Made by a program: the position numbers and the translations under genes
In this document: piece by piece, positions 24,278 through 33,076 of the stretch
Numbering within the stretch: position 1 is the first letter of the stretch
How the letters are laid out: each line of letters opens with the position of its first letter
Notes under the pieces: model-generated
The model's input: only the letters and a program-made list of their open reading frames with translations
What the model was told of the DNA's origin: nothing
Database searches by the model: none
Source of the DNA: Deltaproteobacteria bacterium
Lineage (GTDB): Bacteria > Myxococcota > B64-G9
DNA: 35,403 bases
NCBI GenBank assembly: GCA_016935365.1
Contig: JAFGRB010000059.1
Location: 1-35,403, forward strand
Reading direction: 5' to 3'

Positions 24278-24609
24278 TCAATAGGCTTCGGGCCTCTGCT
24301 CGCCGAAGACGGATCGCAGGCCCTTGCTGAGCGCCGTCGAGAAGACCGACCTGTGCGTCTCGTCGGCGTGGATCCGGAAGTCGATCGCGAGCCCGCGGTG
24401 CCTGCGCGAGCGGAGCGCCTCGACCATCTTCGTGAGCGCCGGGATGATCTTCTCGGTCTCTCCGTCTCCGGCCGAGGTGAAGACGATCGCCTCGAGCCCC
24501 GCGCCGCGCCTGGCGGCCCGCTCCTCCAGCGAGCGAGTGCCTCGACCTGAGCAGCCGCATCTGCGTGTCGCGGATCTCGACCCTGGGAGGCGGGCGCGTT
24601 CCGCACGAC
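24278..24609 (-). pseudogene. Internally deleted, frameshifted alpha/beta-hydrolase esterase
   Basis: The last 80 or so residues (to the TGA at 24278) read as the C-terminus of a putative esterase of the IroE/Fes type: SLEERAARRG, then AIVFTSAGDGETEKIIPAL, then GLAIDFRIHADETHRSVF, with the family's catalytic His in DETH. Upstream, in a different frame, VEIRDTQMRLLRSR resembles the first strand of the same family (NTEVRTLHSK pattern). The two pieces meet around 24530-24545 at GCACTCGCTCGCTGG, where removing one CTCG copy would join them in one frame. The central 150 or so residues, including the GxSxGG nucleophile, are missing, so no active enzyme can be made. Confidence 0.6.
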
Positions 24610-24610
24610 G

Positions 24611-25018
24611 ATGACCAGCTGGCACGTCATCCTGGGAGGCGGTGGCGATCCGGAGCGCCGCTGCGAGGGCCACAGCTCGCCGTGGGGAGGGCGTACGTAC
24701 TGGGGCCCGCCCTCGGAGAGGCCGTGGCCGGGCAGGCTGGCCGGCTTCGGGCACCCGATCGATTCCCCCGGCCACGAGGCGAAGCAGGACCGGATCGCGA
24801 TCGCGGAGACCTCGTCGCGCGCCCGGGCCGTGCTGCGGATACCGGCGCCGGCCCGGCTCGTGGCCTGGGATGTCGAGTCCGATCTCCTGCTGCTGGTGCT
24901 GGCCGGCGAGGCGGGCGCGGGGCAGGCCGGCGATCAGGCCCTGCGCTGGTACCTCGTCAAGCAGCCGCGCGCGCGAATCGAGCTCACCGGCGGCAAGGCG
25001 GTCACCGTCTGCAGGTAG
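24611..25018 (+). CDS. Unrecognised 135-residue protein, possibly a truncated gene
   Basis: An open frame with strongly GC-biased third positions and plausible protein composition: Gly/Trp-rich N-terminal half (WHVILGGGG, PWGGRTYWGPP) and a hydrophobic, strand-like second half (ARLVAWDVESDLLLLVLAG). No signal peptide, membrane helix or family motif is recognised. The ATG at 24611 has no well-placed Shine-Dalgarno sequence; the nearest GGAGG is about 20 bases away. The start abuts the broken esterase on the other strand, so this gene may have lost its true 5' end in the same rearrangement. It converges on the HEAT-repeat gene with a 10-base gap. Confidence 0.5.
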   Translation: MTSWHVILGGGGDPERRCEGHSSPWGGRTYWGPPSERPWPGRLAGFGHPIDSPGHEAKQDRIAIAETSSRARAVLRIPAPARLVAWDVESDLLLLVLAGEAGAGQAGDQALRWYLVKQPRARIELTGGKAVTVCR

Positions 25019-25028
25019 GCGGAGGCCT

Positions 25029-27647
25029 TCACGCGGGCAGGCCCCGCTGGCGGAGGATCTCCAGGCCGCGGGCGGCGGTCTGCTGCACCCCGGGGCTCTC
25101 GCCCCGCCGGGCAGCCTGATGCAGGCAGTCGAGCACGGCTTGGGCCCGCTTGCCCGCCAGCGGCCGGCCCTGCTCCAGGAAGGCCACCAGCGCGGCCACC
25201 GGGCCCTGGTGGGCGGTCTTGTCGTAGAAGCCCGAGGCGTCGATGCGCTTCTCGAAGGCCGGGTCCAGGGCCCGGGCCAGATCGGGCACCGCCCGGGAGA
25301 TGTCGATCCCGGCCTCGGCGATGCGCAGCAGCGCCTTGGAGGCGACCCGCTTGATCTCGATGCCCCGCACCCGGCGATAGGCCTGGCGCAGGGCGTCGAC
25401 GGCCAGGGCCGTGCGCGATCCGCGGTCGTGGGGCCGGGCCCGGTGGTGGTGGACGAGCTGCTCGACCAGCGCGCCGATGGCCAGCTTGCGGACGGTGAGA
25501 TCGCGGTCCGCGACCGCCTCGCACAGGGCCGAGACGTAGGCCTGCAGATCCTCGCCGGCCTTGGCCAGGTCCTCGAAGGCGGATGCGGCCGATGCGCGGG
25601 CGTTCGAGCAGGGGTTGTGTCTCATGGTCCGCGACAGGAAGCGCAGCAGGTGCCGCCGCTCGGCCGCGCTGCCGGGGGCCCGCTGGAGGTACCAGCCCAG
25701 GGCCTGGACCGCCGTCTGGCGAAGCTCGCGCTCGCCGCCGCGGCTGGCCGCCATCAGGGCTCCGGCCGCTGCGGCGATGTCCTGGCCGGAGCGGGCAGCC
25801 TGCCACAGGGCGCTCGCGGCCCGGTAGCGCTCCAGCGCGCCCTTCGAGCCGAGCACGCGCCCGAGCGGCCCGATCGCCACCGCGATCTCTTCCCCGTGCT
25901 CGGCCGCGTGCTTCAGGGCCAGGGCGGCCTCGGCGCGCACGCCGGCATCCGGGTCGGCGAGCTTGCCGGCCAGGGCCGGGACCGCGCTCGCGATGGAGCG
26001 GGGCTTCTCCCGCCCCTGTCCGGAGGCCGCGCGGCCCAGGGCGCGGGCGCCCAGCGCGCGCACCTCGGCGTCTCGGTCCTCCAGGGCGCGGGTCAGGGCG
26101 TCGATCGCGATGCCCGGACGGCCGCACCCTTCCCAGACCTCTGCGAGCTGCTCGGCGGCCCAGCGCCGCGCCACCAGCCGCTCGTCTCGCAGGAGGCGGG
26201 CCAGGCGGCGCAGGCGCGCCTGCCCGCGCGCGCCTTTCAGCTCCCCGGCCAGCGCCTCGAGGGTCTTGCGGTGCACCCGGTCCCAGATGCGGCGGTGGAG
26301 CCCGTCCAGGTCCGCGGCCTGCGCGGCCTTGCCGATGCGCGCCAGCTCGCCCTCGACCCGCTCGGCCGCCTCGGAGCCGCAGCCGGCGTAGTCCTCGAGC
26401 TGCCAGATCAGCGCCCGGCGCAGCTCGCCCCGGGCTCCCGGCAGCAGGTCGGCCAGGAGCGGGATCACCGGCGTCCGGTCCAGCTCGCAGGTCATCAGCT
26501 CGCCGCAGCTGTCGAGATCCGAGATCAGGTTTTGCATGAGGGACGCGGGCAGCGCCTCCAGCAGCTCCGCCACCTGCGGCCAGCGATCGACGTGCTTGCG
26601 GTGCTGCAGCAGGGCCTTGGCCGCCACGCCGGCCTTCTCCCGCGTGCCCCGGCGCAGGGTCTTCTCCAGCATGGCGACGAGCGGGTCCAGGACCGGCCAG
26701 TCGTCCCGCGGCAGGGGGGAGTGGCACGAGAAGCAGGCCCGCACCAGGCGCGAGGCCTCCCAGCAGGCGTTCTTCCTCAGCCGCGCGCTGGGGTGCCGGG
26801 CCAGGTCCACGAGCACACGCACGGCCGGCTCGAGCAAGGCCCGCTGCATGCCGTGGCGCCGCAGGGCGCGCACGGTCACCAGGCGCACCTCCTCGTCCTC
26901 GTCCTGCAATCGCCCGGCGATGTCCGGCAGCAGGAGAGCCAGCCCAGCGCTGCGCGGGACCCGCTCCAGGGTGCCCAGCGTCTCCTGGCGCACGTCCTTG
27001 TCCGCATGGGCGAGCAGGGCCCGCAAGGCGGGGATGTGCTTCTTGCGGGCGTGGAAGTAAGCCAGGGCATCCGCCACGCCCAGCTTGACGTCCTGGCTGG
27101 GTGACGCCAGCAGCCGCGTGAGCTCCGGCAGGAGGGGCCGCAGGTCCAGGGGGCTGCGGTCGTCGGTCACCTGATCGCGGAGCAGCAGCGCGCAGGCGCG
27201 GTGGATGTCAGTGCGCCTCGCCTGGCCGAGCACGGCCATGGCGGCCGGGATGGCCAGGGACACGTCCTGTCGATCGGACCGGGCCGCGTCGAGGGCGCTG
27301 GCCGCGCCGCGGCGCACGGCCGGGTCGGGATCCTGCAGGCAGACCGCCAGCAGCGGGATGTCCGCGCCGATGTCGCGCTCGTCGCGGTCCGAGACCATGT
27401 CGTAGACCGGGATGGAGGCCAGCAGCTCGACCGCCTCGCGCCGGGCCTCGACGCCGCCTCGCAGCAAGGCTTCGACTCGCAACTCGCTGCCCGGGCTGCA
27501 CGCGATGGCCGCCCGGCAGCGCGCCTCCGGCTCCGGGTCGGCCAGGGCCGGGCCGATCTTCCGGACCAGAGACCGCCGCTCGGTGGAGAAGGGCGAGGAG
27601 GCGTGCCACTTCCGAGCCAGGGAGGGAAGGTCGGGGTTGGGGGGCAA
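25029..27647 (-). CDS. HEAT-repeat scaffold protein
   Basis: An 872-residue, almost wholly alpha-helical protein built from HEAT-type helical pairs of 35-45 residues, for example LADPEPEARCRAAIA, LQDPDPAVRRGAASAL, LQDEDEEVRLVTVRAL, LEDRDAEVRALGARAL and LADPDAGVRAEAALAL. I chose TTG 27647 because GAGGAG stands at good spacing and the upstream stop is 11 bases away; there is no signal peptide, so it is probably cytoplasmic. HEAT solenoids bind proteins or nucleic acids; no enzyme domain is present. One oddity is a CFSCH sequence (C305, C308, H309), the form of a c-type heme site, within a helical repeat. It follows the PKD lipoprotein in a leftward unit, and the tight spacing suggests one transcript. 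Confidence 0.8.
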   Translation of the reverse strand: MPPNPDLPSLARKWHASSPFSTERRSLVRKIGPALADPEPEARCRAAIACSPGSELRVEALLRGGVEARREAVELLASIPVYDMVSDRDERDIGADIPLLAVCLQDPDPAVRRGAASALDAARSDRQDVSLAIPAAMAVLGQARRTDIHRACALLLRDQVTDDRSPLDLRPLLPELTRLLASPSQDVKLGVADALAYFHARKKHIPALRALLAHADKDVRQETLGTLERVPRSAGLALLLPDIAGRLQDEDEEVRLVTVRALRRHGMQRALLEPAVRVLVDLARHPSARLRKNACWEASRLVRACFSCHSPLPRDDWPVLDPLVAMLEKTLRRGTREKAGVAAKALLQHRKHVDRWPQVAELLEALPASLMQNLISDLDSCGELMTCELDRTPVIPLLADLLPGARGELRRALIWQLEDYAGCGSEAAERVEGELARIGKAAQAADLDGLHRRIWDRVHRKTLEALAGELKGARGQARLRRLARLLRDERLVARRWAAEQLAEVWEGCGRPGIAIDALTRALEDRDAEVRALGARALGRAASGQGREKPRSIASAVPALAGKLADPDAGVRAEAALALKHAAEHGEEIAVAIGPLGRVLGSKGALERYRAASALWQAARSGQDIAAAAGALMAASRGGERELRQTAVQALGWYLQRAPGSAAERRHLLRFLSRTMRHNPCSNARASAASAFEDLAKAGEDLQAYVSALCEAVADRDLTVRKLAIGALVEQLVHHHRARPHDRGSRTALAVDALRQAYRRVRGIEIKRVASKALLRIAEAGIDISRAVPDLARALDPAFEKRIDASGFYDKTAHQGPVAALVAFLEQGRPLAGKRAQAVLDCLHQAARRGESPGVQQTAARGLEILRQRGLPA

Positions 27648-27658
27648 GCGCGCTCCTC

Positions 27659-29962
27659 TCAGAGCGAGCTCGGCATGCAGGCCGGATTGGGCGAGACGCC
27701 ATTGCACTCCGTGTCGGATAGCGAGTTGATGCGCACCCGGCCGCCGCCGCCGCCGCCGCCCCCCCCGCCGCCCGTGCTGTTGTAGCTGCCCCCCTCGCCG
27801 TCCATCTCGCTGCCGCTCGCGCCCGGGGCGACGTAGATGCCCATGGCCCCGCCGTCGCCGCCCTCGACCAGCAGCTCAGGCCCGTCGATCAAGGCAATCT
27901 GCGGCGCCTCGAGCAGGATCGCGCCGCCCGCGCCGCCGCCGCCCGCGCCGTGGTTGGACACTTGCGGGTAACCCGGGCCGCCGCTGGCCGAGATGCGCCC
28001 CGAGACGGTCAGGCTGCCGCGGGCCGAGATCTGGATGGCTCCGCCGCCGCCGCCGCCCGGCCCGCTGCCCTGGCCGCCGTTGCCGTCAGCGCCGGCGCCG
28101 CCGCCGCTTCCGCCCGCGAGCGGCTTGAGGGCCGGATCGCCGCACGGCCCGCCGCCGTCGCCGCCGCTGCCGCCTGCCACGTCTCCGCCGTCGCCGCCTT
28201 GGCCGCCGTACCCGCCGCCGCCGCCGCCGGCTCCATGCCCGTAGTTGTGATGGCCGCCGGTGCCCGGGCAGGCTCCCACGCCGCTATTGCCGGTGCAGTC
28301 GTTCGTCGTGCAGGGATCTCCCCCGTCTCCGCCCCCCGGCCCGGCCGTGCCGCCGGCGTTGACGTACTGGGTCGGGGCCTGGCCGTCGAAGTCGATCTGG
28401 CCGCCCACGGCCGCGTCCGAGGCCACCAGCAGGATCATCGGCCCACGGGAGCCCTGGTAGCCGAGGCTGACTCCCTCGGGCAGGTCCAGCTCGGAGAGAC
28501 AGAACACGCTCGGATCGCTGAGCTGGGTCGCGACCTGGAGGGGCTCGATCCGCTGGGTCGAGCCGTCGCCACAGTCAGGGTCGCAGTGGATCCCGTGCTG
28601 GTCATAGGTGATCTGCGCTCCCGGTGTCGGGGTGAGCCGCGGCGCGTCCATGTCGCACCCGGCCATGGTCCCGTCGGTCACGTTGCTTGCGAAGATGCAG
28701 TGGTCCGCATGGCAGACGAAGCCGCAGCGCTCGTCGTCCTCCTGGTCGTAGCCCGTGCCGTCCGGATTGCACAGGTGCAGGGTGCGGCCGTCCTGATCGC
28801 AGAACTTCTCGCCGGGCGTGCAGGAAAAGCAGCCGTCGTCGACCGCGCCGTTGCAGTCGTCGTCGATCCCGTTGCTGCAGGTCTCCGCCGGGTCCGGGAC
28901 ATCCGCGCCGTCGGCGCACTTGCAGTCCGCGAGGCCGTCGTCCACGATCCCGTCGCAGTCGTCGTCGGCGTTGTTGCAGATCTCGCGCGCGTCGGGGTGG
29001 ACCGAGCGCTCGCCGTCGTCGCAGTCCGTGCCGTCCGCGACCATGCCCGAAGGCCGTACGCAGAAGCTCACGGCCGTGGCCGGATCGCCGTAGCCGTCGC
29101 CGTCCGAGTCGAAGTACCAGAGCAGGTCCGGATCCTCGTCGGTCTGCCCGTCGCAGTCCTGGTCATGGCCGTCGCAGATGTCCGGATCGGCGTTGCCCGG
29201 GTAGCACCCGGCCCCGCAGGCCTGCGGGTCGTCGTCGCAGTCGTCGCCGCCGCAGGCCCCGGAAGGGTGCCCGTCGCCGTCCTGATCCAGCGGCTCGTTC
29301 CGGCAGGTCCCGTCCCCGTTGCAGATGTCGTCCGTGCAGGGGTTGCCGTCGTTGCAGGAGTAAGGCGTGCCCGCGCACAGCCCATCGGCGCAGACGTCGT
29401 CCTTGGTGCAGGGATCGCCGTCGTCGCAGGGGTCGTCGTTGTAGATGATCACGCAGCCGTACGCCGGGTCGCAGTCGTCGGTGCAGGGGTTGTCGTCGTC
29501 GCAGTCGAGCGGCTCGCCCGGCTGGCAGGCACCCGCCAGGCAGCGCTCCAGGCCGTTGCAGGCGTCGTGATCGTCGCAGTCGATGTCTTCGCTGCAGGCC
29601 TGGTAGGTCAACAGGCGCAGCACGTCCGGCTCCGAGGCCGTGCCGGACGTGTCGCGGACCACGAGCTGGACGAGCCAGATGCCGGGCTCATCCACCAGCA
29701 GGCTCGCCAGGCCCGCTTCGCCGGGAACCAGGTCCTGCTCGCTGTCCGCGGGCCGGTCGAGCAGGGTCCACTCGAAGCGGAGCGCATCCCCGTCCGGATC
29801 GAAGCTCGCCGAGCCGTCCAGCGCTGCGCGCTCGCCGACGGCGACGCGCTGGTCGAAGCCGGCCACGGCCACCGGCGGGCGGTTGGGGCCGGGCACGTCC
29901 AGCGCGCAGCCAGCCACCATCGCAGCCGCCAGGCATGCGACACCAATGCTCCACGCCATCAT
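27659..29962 (-). CDS. Lipoprotein with PKD-like, metal-binding-motif and glycine-rich regions
   Basis: A 767-residue protein. ATG 29962 has GGAGG six bases upstream; GTG 29965 and ATG 29959 are close alternatives. The lipobox is MVAGC. Residues about 27-105 form a PKD-like fold (LDGSASFDPDGDALRFEWTL). A disulfide-rich region follows with repeated C-x-DG-x-PC(T)-x-D motifs, then MopE-type metal motifs (DQDCDGQTDE, NNADDDCDGIVDDG, CSNGIDDDCNGAVDDGC). A beta region with GQIDFDGQAP and a glycine-rich tail come next, including one run of about eleven glycines near the end. The tail resembles secreted glycine-rich proteins in which similar parallel-beta structure is predicted. It is probably an exported surface protein that binds metal. 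Its glycine run is encoded partly by a G8 tract on the sense strand. Confidence 0.8.
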   Translation of the reverse strand: MMAWSIGVACLAAAMVAGCALDVPGPNRPPVAVAGFDQRVAVGERAALDGSASFDPDGDALRFEWTLLDRPADSEQDLVPGEAGLASLLVDEPGIWLVQLVVRDTSGTASEPDVLRLLTYQACSEDIDCDDHDACNGLERCLAGACQPGEPLDCDDDNPCTDDCDPAYGCVIIYNDDPCDDGDPCTKDDVCADGLCAGTPYSCNDGNPCTDDICNGDGTCRNEPLDQDGDGHPSGACGGDDCDDDPQACGAGCYPGNADPDICDGHDQDCDGQTDEDPDLLWYFDSDGDGYGDPATAVSFCVRPSGMVADGTDCDDGERSVHPDAREICNNADDDCDGIVDDGLADCKCADGADVPDPAETCSNGIDDDCNGAVDDGCFSCTPGEKFCDQDGRTLHLCNPDGTGYDQEDDERCGFVCHADHCIFASNVTDGTMAGCDMDAPRLTPTPGAQITYDQHGIHCDPDCGDGSTQRIEPLQVATQLSDPSVFCLSELDLPEGVSLGYQGSRGPMILLVASDAAVGGQIDFDGQAPTQYVNAGGTAGPGGGDGGDPCTTNDCTGNSGVGACPGTGGHHNYGHGAGGGGGGYGGQGGDGGDVAGGSGGDGGGPCGDPALKPLAGGSGGGAGADGNGGQGSGPGGGGGGAIQISARGSLTVSGRISASGGPGYPQVSNHGAGGGGAGGAILLEAPQIALIDGPELLVEGGDGGAMGIYVAPGASGSEMDGEGGSYNSTGGGGGGGGGGGRVRINSLSDTECNGVSPNPACMPSSL
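27759..27766 (-). repeat. Homopolymeric tract (G8 on the sense strand) in the glycine-rich lipoprotein
   Basis: Eight consecutive C bases on the plus strand lie within GCC-type triplet repeats (about 27741-27773). Slippage would change the frame of the last 30 or so residues of the lipoprotein, or add or remove glycines. Confidence 0.6.
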
Positions 29963-30000
29963 CACCAGCCTCCACTACTCAGAGGATAGCACGATCTCGC

Positions 30001-30879
30001 TCAGGCGTCGAAGTGCTCGGCCATGAACGAGAGCACCCGGGCGTTGACCTGCTCCGCGAACTCGAACAGGCCGCCGTGGCTGGCGCCCTCGATCACGGCC
30101 AGCTCCGATCCGGCGATGCGCGCGTGCATCCGCTCGATGACCTCGAGAGGCGTGAAGTTGTCCCGGTCGCCTGCCACGATCAAGCAGGGCACGTCGATCT
30201 GCGGCAGCGCGGAGGCGGCCGAGTGCTGGCCCAGGTGGATCGCCATCTGCAGGAAGGTCTCGGGCGCCATCCGGCTCAGGTGAATCTGCCAGGACTCGAA
30301 GTCCTCGCGCCGGGCCGCCTGCGCATTGAGCACCAGCAGCCGCGCGGCGGGCCAGAGCCAGGGTCCGGCAAACAGCGTCCGCCAGCTCGCCCTGAGCGCC
30401 TCGGGCCAGCTGCGGCCGGCGGCCAGGACGCCGGGGGCGATCCGCTCCCAGAGCGGGCCGGCGTGAAAGAAGCTCCGCAGCGGGAACTCGAAGGTGCCGA
30501 GCAGCAGCAGCAGGCCCCGCGTTCGATCCCGGAGCCGCAGGTAGGCCTCCAGGCTGATCTGCACCCCCATCGAGAAGCCGGCCAGCACCAAGTCGCCGCC
30601 TCCCAGCTCGCCGACGACCGCCTCCAGGTCCCGCAGGCAGGCCGCCACGCTGGTCTGCTCCGGCCCCGACGGCGGATCCGAGTCCACGTGGCCCCGGTAG
30701 TCCCAGATCACCGTCCGGTACCGGCTCGCCAGCGCCCGCACGAGGTGATCGGTGTAGGCCTGGTTGCAGCCGATGCCGTTCGAGAGCAGGACCGTGGGCG
30801 CGCCCCGGCCGTACGAGCGGTACGCGATCCGGGCCCCGTCGGCAGCGATGGCGATGCGGCTCTGTGTCTCGCCCGTCAT
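30001..30879 (-). CDS. Alpha/beta-hydrolase fold enzyme
   Basis: A 292-residue protein of usual length for a single-domain alpha/beta hydrolase. The catalytic triad is visible: nucleophile S103 in GFSMGVQ (nucleophile elbow G-x-S-x-G), acid D240 (or D238) in AGDRDNFTPL, and H268 in GASHGG. The motif WDYRGHVDSD (59-68) is typical of the strand before the oxyanion region. No signal peptide is seen. It starts 10 bases after the stop of the lipoprotein gene at 30890, so the two are probably one transcript, though the Shine-Dalgarno sequence is weak. The substrate is unknown; an ester, lactone or haloalkane-like substrate all fit the fold. Confidence 0.85.
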   Translation of the reverse strand: MTGETQSRIAIAADGARIAYRSYGRGAPTVLLSNGIGCNQAYTDHLVRALASRYRTVIWDYRGHVDSDPPSGPEQTSVAACLRDLEAVVGELGGGDLVLAGFSMGVQISLEAYLRLRDRTRGLLLLLGTFEFPLRSFFHAGPLWERIAPGVLAAGRSWPEALRASWRTLFAGPWLWPAARLLVLNAQAARREDFESWQIHLSRMAPETFLQMAIHLGQHSAASALPQIDVPCLIVAGDRDNFTPLEVIERMHARIAGSELAVIEGASHGGLFEFAEQVNARVLSFMAEHFDA

Positions 30880-30889
30880 GGCGCTGCGG

Positions 30890-32470
30890 TCACTCGCCCC
30901 AGCGGGCCGGGTCGAGCACGATCTGGCAGTCGATCAGCTCCGCCCCGGTCGGGTTGCGCCACGGCGACTGGCAGTACTCGATCAAGTACGCGAGCTCGGT
31001 GGGCCGCACCACGGTCCGCTCGGCGCCGTCGCGGCTGGGCCGGTAGTCGTAGGTCCCGTCGGGGACCGCCGGATCCCAGAGGTCCCACAGCTCCCAGGGT
31101 GCGTAGTGGTCCACGGCCGCGCCGTACTCGGCGACCACGAGCCGGGCCTCGTCGGCGGTCAGCGGCAGGCCGGTGGCCGCAGCGGCCACCAGGAACGACG
31201 CGCAGTCCGAGTCCCACTCCCGGTGGGCCTGGCGCTCGGACTCGTCGGCCATCATCGTATCGACCCGCTCGGCCAGGCCCTCGAACAGCGCCCGGGCCAG
31301 CTCGTCGTGCTGCAAGGTCAGGGCGTTCGAGATGGCGGCCAGGTGGAAGGTGCGCACGATGGCGTAGTTGAAGTAGTGGCTCGCCGTGGCCAGCGCCTCG
31401 TAGTACTCGCTGATGCCGTTGCCGCAGTCGAGCCCCTGGGCGTCTCCGTAAGCCAGCAGGGCGGTGGCCAGCTTGGCGTCGCACTCGGCGTCCGGCAGCA
31501 CCCCGTCGTAGCAACGCAGGCAGGCCAGGTCCTTGATCGAGTCGGGGTTCTCCTCCTCCATGGGCACGTAGGGCACGCCGTCGCTCTCCTTGGTGCGGAT
31601 CAAGTAGGTGTGGTCGACGATGTCCCGGGCGAAGGCCTGCAGGCGCTCGTGGGCCTTGCGGGCCGCCTGGCGGACGTGCTCGTCGGCGCCCTCGTCGGCC
31701 ACGCGCAGCAGCCAGGGCGCCGCCCGGAACATGTGCGGCAGGTCGTCCTTGGAGCGCATGTTGCGCACCCAGATCTCGCCGCCGAAGGCGGGGCAGAACG
31801 GATTGGGGATCGTGTGGGCGTTCCAGTCGATCTTCTCGGCCTTGGCCGGGCCGTACTCGACCGCCACCCGGCGGCCGTCGTCGGTGGTGTAGCTGTGGTC
31901 GTGGGTGAAGATGGCCCGGGCCATGATGGTCTCGATCTCGTCGTCCGGACCGAAGACCATGCCCAGGAACAGGGCCTCGATCCCCTTGGCGTACTGCTCG
32001 ACCAGATGGCCCATGACCGCGTCGCCGCTCGCCAGGTAGCCCGCGCAGGCGTTCGTGAGCACCTTGGTCGTGCGGATCATCAGATTGTCCGCCCCGCCGT
32101 AGTGCTGGAAGGTGATCGTGTCGCCGGCCTTGATGGCCCGGGTGTCCTGCCAGTAGAGGCCGTAGTCGGGCATGGACGGGTCGTAGGAGGCGTGCAGGCC
32201 GTGGGCGTGCCAGGAGCACCAGCGGAAGTAGTCCACCTGCTTCCAGAAGCCGGTCAGCTTGCGGGTGAAGTCCGCGATCTCGGCCGCGTCGAGCGGCCTG
32301 CCCGCGGCCGGCCGGCTGAAATGGTACGGCGGCGCTTCCTCGTCACCGCCGGCGTCCGCGACGCCGTCGGGCAGCCCGCCGTCCGAGCTGCCGCTTCCCG
32401 AGCTGCAGGAAAGAACCGCCAGCGCGAGCAGCATCGCCCGCAGCGGGCTGGCACAGGTCCCGTTTCGCAT
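30890..32470 (-). CDS. Large lipoprotein of unknown function
   Basis: A 526-residue protein. I chose ATG 32470 because GGAGG stands six bases upstream and a lipoprotein signal follows (lipobox near VLSC, C22), then a Ser/Gly/Asp-rich spacer. The mature part looks globular and mostly helical, with many Trp, Tyr and His residues (WCSWHAHGLHASYD, FTHDHSYTTDDGR) and two cysteine-containing loops (ACLRCYDG, LDCGNG). I recognise no family, catalytic motif or metal site with confidence. The open frame continues far upstream to 35299, but that part is a shadow of plus-strand genes. Promoter sequences are in the divergent region to its right. Confidence 0.75.
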   Translation of the reverse strand: MRNGTCASPLRAMLLALAVLSCSSGSGSSDGGLPDGVADAGGDEEAPPYHFSRPAAGRPLDAAEIADFTRKLTGFWKQVDYFRWCSWHAHGLHASYDPSMPDYGLYWQDTRAIKAGDTITFQHYGGADNLMIRTTKVLTNACAGYLASGDAVMGHLVEQYAKGIEALFLGMVFGPDDEIETIMARAIFTHDHSYTTDDGRRVAVEYGPAKAEKIDWNAHTIPNPFCPAFGGEIWVRNMRSKDDLPHMFRAAPWLLRVADEGADEHVRQAARKAHERLQAFARDIVDHTYLIRTKESDGVPYVPMEEENPDSIKDLACLRCYDGVLPDAECDAKLATALLAYGDAQGLDCGNGISEYYEALATASHYFNYAIVRTFHLAAISNALTLQHDELARALFEGLAERVDTMMADESERQAHREWDSDCASFLVAAAATGLPLTADEARLVVAEYGAAVDHYAPWELWDLWDPAVPDGTYDYRPSRDGAERTVVRPTELAYLIEYCQSPWRNPTGAELIDCQIVLDPARWGE

Positions 32471-32503
32471 CGTCGCCTCCTGCTCGTGTCCGCTCTCCGG
32501 CCG

Positions 32504-32565
32504 AGTATAGCGCATCCGCGGATGGACAAAAACCCGTGGCATCCCGGCCCGGACTGACGTATGCT
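32504..32565. promoter_or_regulatory. Divergent promoter region with a 12-bp palindrome
   Basis: The gap of 123 bases between the two lipoprotein genes holds a leftward -10 (TATACT, 32509-32504) and a rightward -10 (TATGCT, 32560-32565); both -35 regions are poor. A perfect palindrome, CATCCGCGGATG (32513-32524), lies just upstream of the leftward -10, where a repressor or activator could sit. Confidence 0.4.
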
Positions 32566-32593
32566 CGCAGTCGCTGGACCAGAGAGGGGTGAG

Positions 32594-33043
32594 ATGCGGA
32601 TGACGCGATACTGGGTGCTTTTCGGGCTCGGGCTCCTGGCCCTGGGATGCACCGGGGACGACGATCCGGGCGAGTACATCGTGGCGACGATGAACGAGCT
32701 GACCGAGTGCATCGACTTCAAGCCGGTCAACTGCGATACGTCTGCCGAGAAGTGGCGCGATTGCGTGGAGGACCGGCAGACGGCGCTGCGCAATGCGGGC
32801 AAGCGGCTTCAGGCCCACCTGCTGAAGATGTCGCCGGACAAGCGCTCGGGCTACCAGGAGCGGATCGGGAACAAGATCCGCCAGGCCGGCAACCGCTTCG
32901 CGAGGATGCTCGACGAGTTCGGCAAGGCCTGCCCGGGCTACAGCGGGGATACCTTGCGCATCAAGGGCAAGTGGGAGGCATTTCTCAACGGCCTGGAGTA
33001 CACGCGCGGCGGGGCGGCCATGGGAGCCCATGCCCGGCAGTGA
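32594..33043 (+). CDS. Small lipoprotein, unrecognised
   Basis: A 149-residue protein. ATG 32594 follows GAGAGGGG by four bases; an upstream frame extension to 32561 is not supported. The signal sequence ends with lipobox LALGC (C18). The mature part is mostly helical with four cysteines (C-x-D-F-K-P-V-N-C, then a C-V-E-D, and ACPGYSGD near the end) that may form two disulfides. I know no family for it. It is followed after 33 bases by the large membrane protein gene, probably in the same transcript. The bases GGGTGAGATGCGGA at its start also occur at the 15819 lipoprotein start. Confidence 0.7.
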   Translation: MRMTRYWVLFGLGLLALGCTGDDDPGEYIVATMNELTECIDFKPVNCDTSAEKWRDCVEDRQTALRNAGKRLQAHLLKMSPDKRSGYQERIGNKIRQAGNRFARMLDEFGKACPGYSGDTLRIKGKWEAFLNGLEYTRGGAAMGAHARQ

Positions 33044-33076
33044 GCGCACGGCGATGATACGACGGGGAGCAGCGCG

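Noticed and set aside
24642..27104. An 820-codon plus-strand open frame over the HEAT gene
   Set aside because: It lacks any start signal, crosses the 24611 gene in another frame and is antisense to clear HEAT repeats.
27201..27785. A plus-strand frame ending in a long proline run
   Set aside because: The prolines are the reverse strand of the glycine run in the lipoprotein gene; the frame spans the boundary of two minus-strand genes.
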